Shown here: one piece after another, positions 61,345 through 64,000 of the stretch
Layout: the number at the start of each line of letters is the position of its first letter
How positions within the stretch are numbered: position 1 is the first letter of the stretch
Origin: Neckera pumila
Taxonomy: Eukaryota > Streptophyta > Bryopsida > Hypnales > Neckeraceae
Reading direction: 5' to 3'
NCBI GenBank assembly: GCA_963969595.1
Contig: OZ018417.1
Span: forward strand, 21,454,501-21,518,500
Length of the DNA stretch: 64,000 nt
Position numbers and translations under genes: made by a program
The notes under the pieces: model-generated
Database searches by the model: none
What the model saw: the letters and a program-made list of their open reading frames with translations, nothing else
Told to the model about the DNA's origin: nothing

Positions 61345-62457
61345 TGTCGTACGCACAATCTAGGGATTCTAGGCATAAGTATTCTTAACACAAAAATGTG
61401 CGAAGATAACACGAAATATCATCCTAGGGAATTTCCGGAGAATATGTAGCATATTCTAGGTATCCGGCTTTTCTATCTTTCTTTCTTCTCTCCTACTCAA
61501 CGTTTTCTGGATCCTTTCACAATCCGGACCATAAATTATCCAGAATCCAGTTTACGGCACTTCTTCCAATCCGGTTTTCAATACCTCTGTTTTACCTTCA
61601 GAGGGTCCACTTAGTTGATCTTTTGAGGGAGTAGGGACTTCACCACTCTTGTTCTCCTACAATTCTAACAAACACAAAAGTAACCACATCCAAGTATTCA
61701 AGAGGTTGCAGCAAGACAAAAAGATCTGGATCCTCACAACTTCCGAATGGTGACTCCGGACAGCAGGTCACTCAGAATTACTTCACTCTCCCCTACTACA
61801 ACGACAGATCTTAAAGTCCGGAATAAGTATGGATATGTGATCTTTCTAGATGTTTAGATGAATTCTGAGGTTGGCAAATCTTCCGGACAGGTGGGGACTT
61901 CCTTGGACAGGTGCTTACCTCTGCACGGCTTGACAACCGAACTTGCTTCCCCGCTACTCTGTGATCCGGACTACTCTTCTGGTAGTTTAAAAACACTGTG
62001 CACAGCTCCTAAGTCAACAGTCCAACAACATTACAATAGCACACTTTCGACTCAAACCGTATTCTCTTAAACACGGATTCCTCTTCACCCGTCCTTTCCT
62101 TCCAACACCCAGACCACAGATCAACAAAATCCAGATACACTGGTAAAGCAAAAATGTATACCCGAGGGCTCAGATTTCGAAAAGGGAATAAAATACAATT
62201 GAATATCAACTAGGAGGGAATGAGGGGCAACTAACTTGCCCGCCTTTAAAACCCAAAATAAAACCAAAGTCAACACCCTAAAAGTGAAAAAGGGCTCTCC
62301 ACAAACCAGGGCAACTACACACACACCAAAGAAATTCCGAATAAACCGAAAAGTCTTTATCCCTAAGTTTTTGAAAACCGGGCCCACGCTTAGAATCCGG
62401 TTTTAGAACTAAACTGGCTAAATTCTAATCCACCTTCTACAAGTAGTCCCTTGTCAA
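61345..62457 (-). repeat. LTR of a minus-strand retrotransposon
   Basis: Its inner border is set by TGTCGTACGCACAATC at 61345 (the LTR ends ...CA on the minus strand) three bases from the primer-binding site, and by the repeat at 60807. Its other border is taken as the end of the upstream ORF (TAG at 62458) and may be shorter. It contains CTCTGTTTTACCTTCAGAGG and TACTACAACGAC blocks shared with 57.5-58.5 kb. Confidence 0.5.
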
Positions 62458-64000
62458 CTATTTGTCCACCCGAGATTTCTTTGAACTCCCGACTCCCTGT
62501 TTGGCTGCCGGCTTACCGGAAGTCTTTGCTGGCGTCATTTTGGCGGCTCGAGGTGGATTCTATTGGGTCGCAGGAGACGTCTCCTCCTCCTCCGTATCTT
62601 CCTCAGACTCTGTAGCTGATTCAAACTCACCAGACTTGGAGTCTTCAATCTGTTGCTTCACCGGCTTCTTGCCTTCCGGTTTCCGCTTCTCAGACTTCCG
62701 GAGTTTCAGTTGCCTCTCAGGTTTCACCATCTCAAATTCTTCATCCAGATCCGTGATCTCGGCCTCCACTATTTCCGTCCTCTTCTTCTGCCGGGTTTCC
62801 GGCCTGGGTTTCAGTCTCGCCACTAGAGCCGGATCTCCTAAATCAATCACCTCTTTACCTCGGGCTGGTGACAGTTGCCACATATGAGGGAACCCCTCCG
62901 GATGTTCTCTTGCCGGATTTATCGTCCCCAAGCCCTCTAACAGATCTCTCCAAATCGGCAATCTCTGTCAGCCTTTCCGGTTTCACTCGAAGACTGTGAG
63001 GAAGGGACAAAGGTATTTACCGTGCTCCACTTCTAGAACTGACTTGAGGAAGGTACCTTGGGCATCTTAAACAGAGACTTCAAGCCTGGGTCCTCTTGTG
63101 TTCCGGAAGTTCCAGCTCCGTGTTTGGCCGAGGACTCCATGAAGATATCCGGAAGTAGCCCAAAGTTGTCCTTGGCCACATTCAAATGATCCAGCAGCTG
63201 CCGCATCTTGTCTAAAACAATCTTCATCTTGGCCTCGTAATCGACTAGGACTTGCAGCACTCTGGATTCGGTAACAATGCCGTCGTTCTTGAGTTTCTTC
63301 GTGTACAATGCAGACCGGATGATCTGATGTTCCGGTTCTTCTACCAACACTCTCAAATCCCTGACTAACTTCAGGGCATCCGTCTCCTTCTTCCAGGCTG
63401 AGAGCGACTACCCCTCCGTCTAGTAGAACTTGTTCTTTTAGTGATCCCGTTCCGCCTTAAGCAGTTCAATCTGCTTGTCTTTCTCTTCGAGTAATGCCGG
63501 ATCCGGTCTCTTCCGTAGTTTGTTGAAGATCTGGTCCGTCTCCACGTTCAATTCCTTGGCAACGCCCGTGATCACCTCTGCCATCTCGGCATGCATCTTC
63601 CGGCACTACACCATCCATCGGGTTCCGGCTTCATAGAAGTCGGATACATCGGAAGTTTCCGGTGCTGGCTGGGTCAGGTACGGATTTGATTCCGGCACGT
63701 CCAGACTCGTTCTTTGTGAGTCCGGATTGGTGGTCTTCTGTCGCTTCTTCTTCTCCAACGGCTTCGGTTCTGGATCTTCCTCCTCTTCTTCTTCTTCTTC
63801 TTCTAGCGCCACTTCTTCCGTCGGCTTTAACTCTTCTGTGAATCCGTACTTCAGAATCTGCATTCCGCTCTCATAGGCTACTTGTTCTTAGGGGGTCATG
63901 AAATCAAAATGATGATACATGTGGAACAAATAAGTGCTGAGCAGACTCTGCTTGGCCTTGTCGATAGCCACCGCCATCTTCTTGACCTTCTAGTGGATTA
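62458..64000 (-). pseudogene. Second LTR-retrotransposon-associated ORF, partial, related to 58519-60171
   Basis: Enters from beyond the window end. Reading minus-wards: LLSTYLFHMYHHFDFMTP, MQILKYGFTEEL, an acidic run then KPLEKKKRQKTT, coiled coil (LLEEKDKQIELLKAERDH; YEAKMKIVLDKMRQLLDHL), then after a frameshift between 63033 and 62961 a basic and acidic tail ending GKPAAKQGVGSSKKSRVDK. In-frame TAG codons interrupt it (for example at 63606). The YLF.(M/L)YH...LKYG block shows it is a homologue of the ORF at 58519-60171. No polymerase domains. Confidence 0.6.

Overview
The window reads as nuclear DNA of a land plant. It is strongly AT-rich, almost free of genes, and packed with decayed, nested mobile elements. 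Plant features are an intronless carotenoid-cleavage dioxygenase with a likely plastid-targeting N terminus, CACTA and Harbinger-type miniature elements, L1-type LINE ends carrying a reverse-transcriptase zinc-binding (zf-RVT) domain, and an LTR element primed by a tRNA-Asp-like site. The dioxygenase is clearly NCED/CCD4-like but lacks some seed-plant signatures, and two transposase relics belong to groups I associate more with early-diverging plants and animals. I therefore lean towards a large non-seed-plant genome (lycophyte, fern or bryophyte), as inference only.

Layout. 1-28.8 kb: a mosaic of short non-autonomous DNA elements. The commonest is a ~0.9 kb family with CCCCTAAAGGAC termini flanked by TTAA. 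It is interleaved with GAGCAT-ended, TTA-flanked elements (Harbinger-like), a CATTAGAGG-ended family, LINE tails (7.98-8.67 kb, 16.8-17.5 kb) and a 1.26 kb CACTA derivative (27.17-28.44 kb). 29.5-32.25 kb: a dead pogo/Tigger-type transposase gene. 34.96-36.68 kb: the only intact gene that can be recognised, an NCED/CCD-type dioxygenase of 573 residues that stands out as a GC-rich island. 38.5-49.4 kb: more of the same repeats, a tandem pair of (TTTG)n-headed repeats, and a segmental duplication in which one copy holds a LINE insertion and the other keeps the empty site. 50.16-52.17 kb: a 2.0 kb element with an 8-bp target duplication (hAT-like). 53.46-57.20 kb: a broken, cysteine-rich transposase-like gene of a family I cannot name, itself hit by a small CACTA foldback element. 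57.5-64 kb: LTR retrotransposon remains on the minus strand, with two related unclassified ORFs, LTR pieces and a primer-binding site.

The genes do not form a pathway together. The dioxygenase is the host gene; everything else recognisable is mobile DNA. A recurring theme is that the dead reading frames are closed by TAG, TAA and TGA codons, most explained by one C-to-T change from CAG, CAA or CGA. This fits decay of methylated, silenced elements. The best candidates for something undescribed are the cysteine-rich transposase-like relic (53.46-57.20 kb) and the TTAA/CCCCTAAAGGAC family, whose autonomous partner is not in the window.
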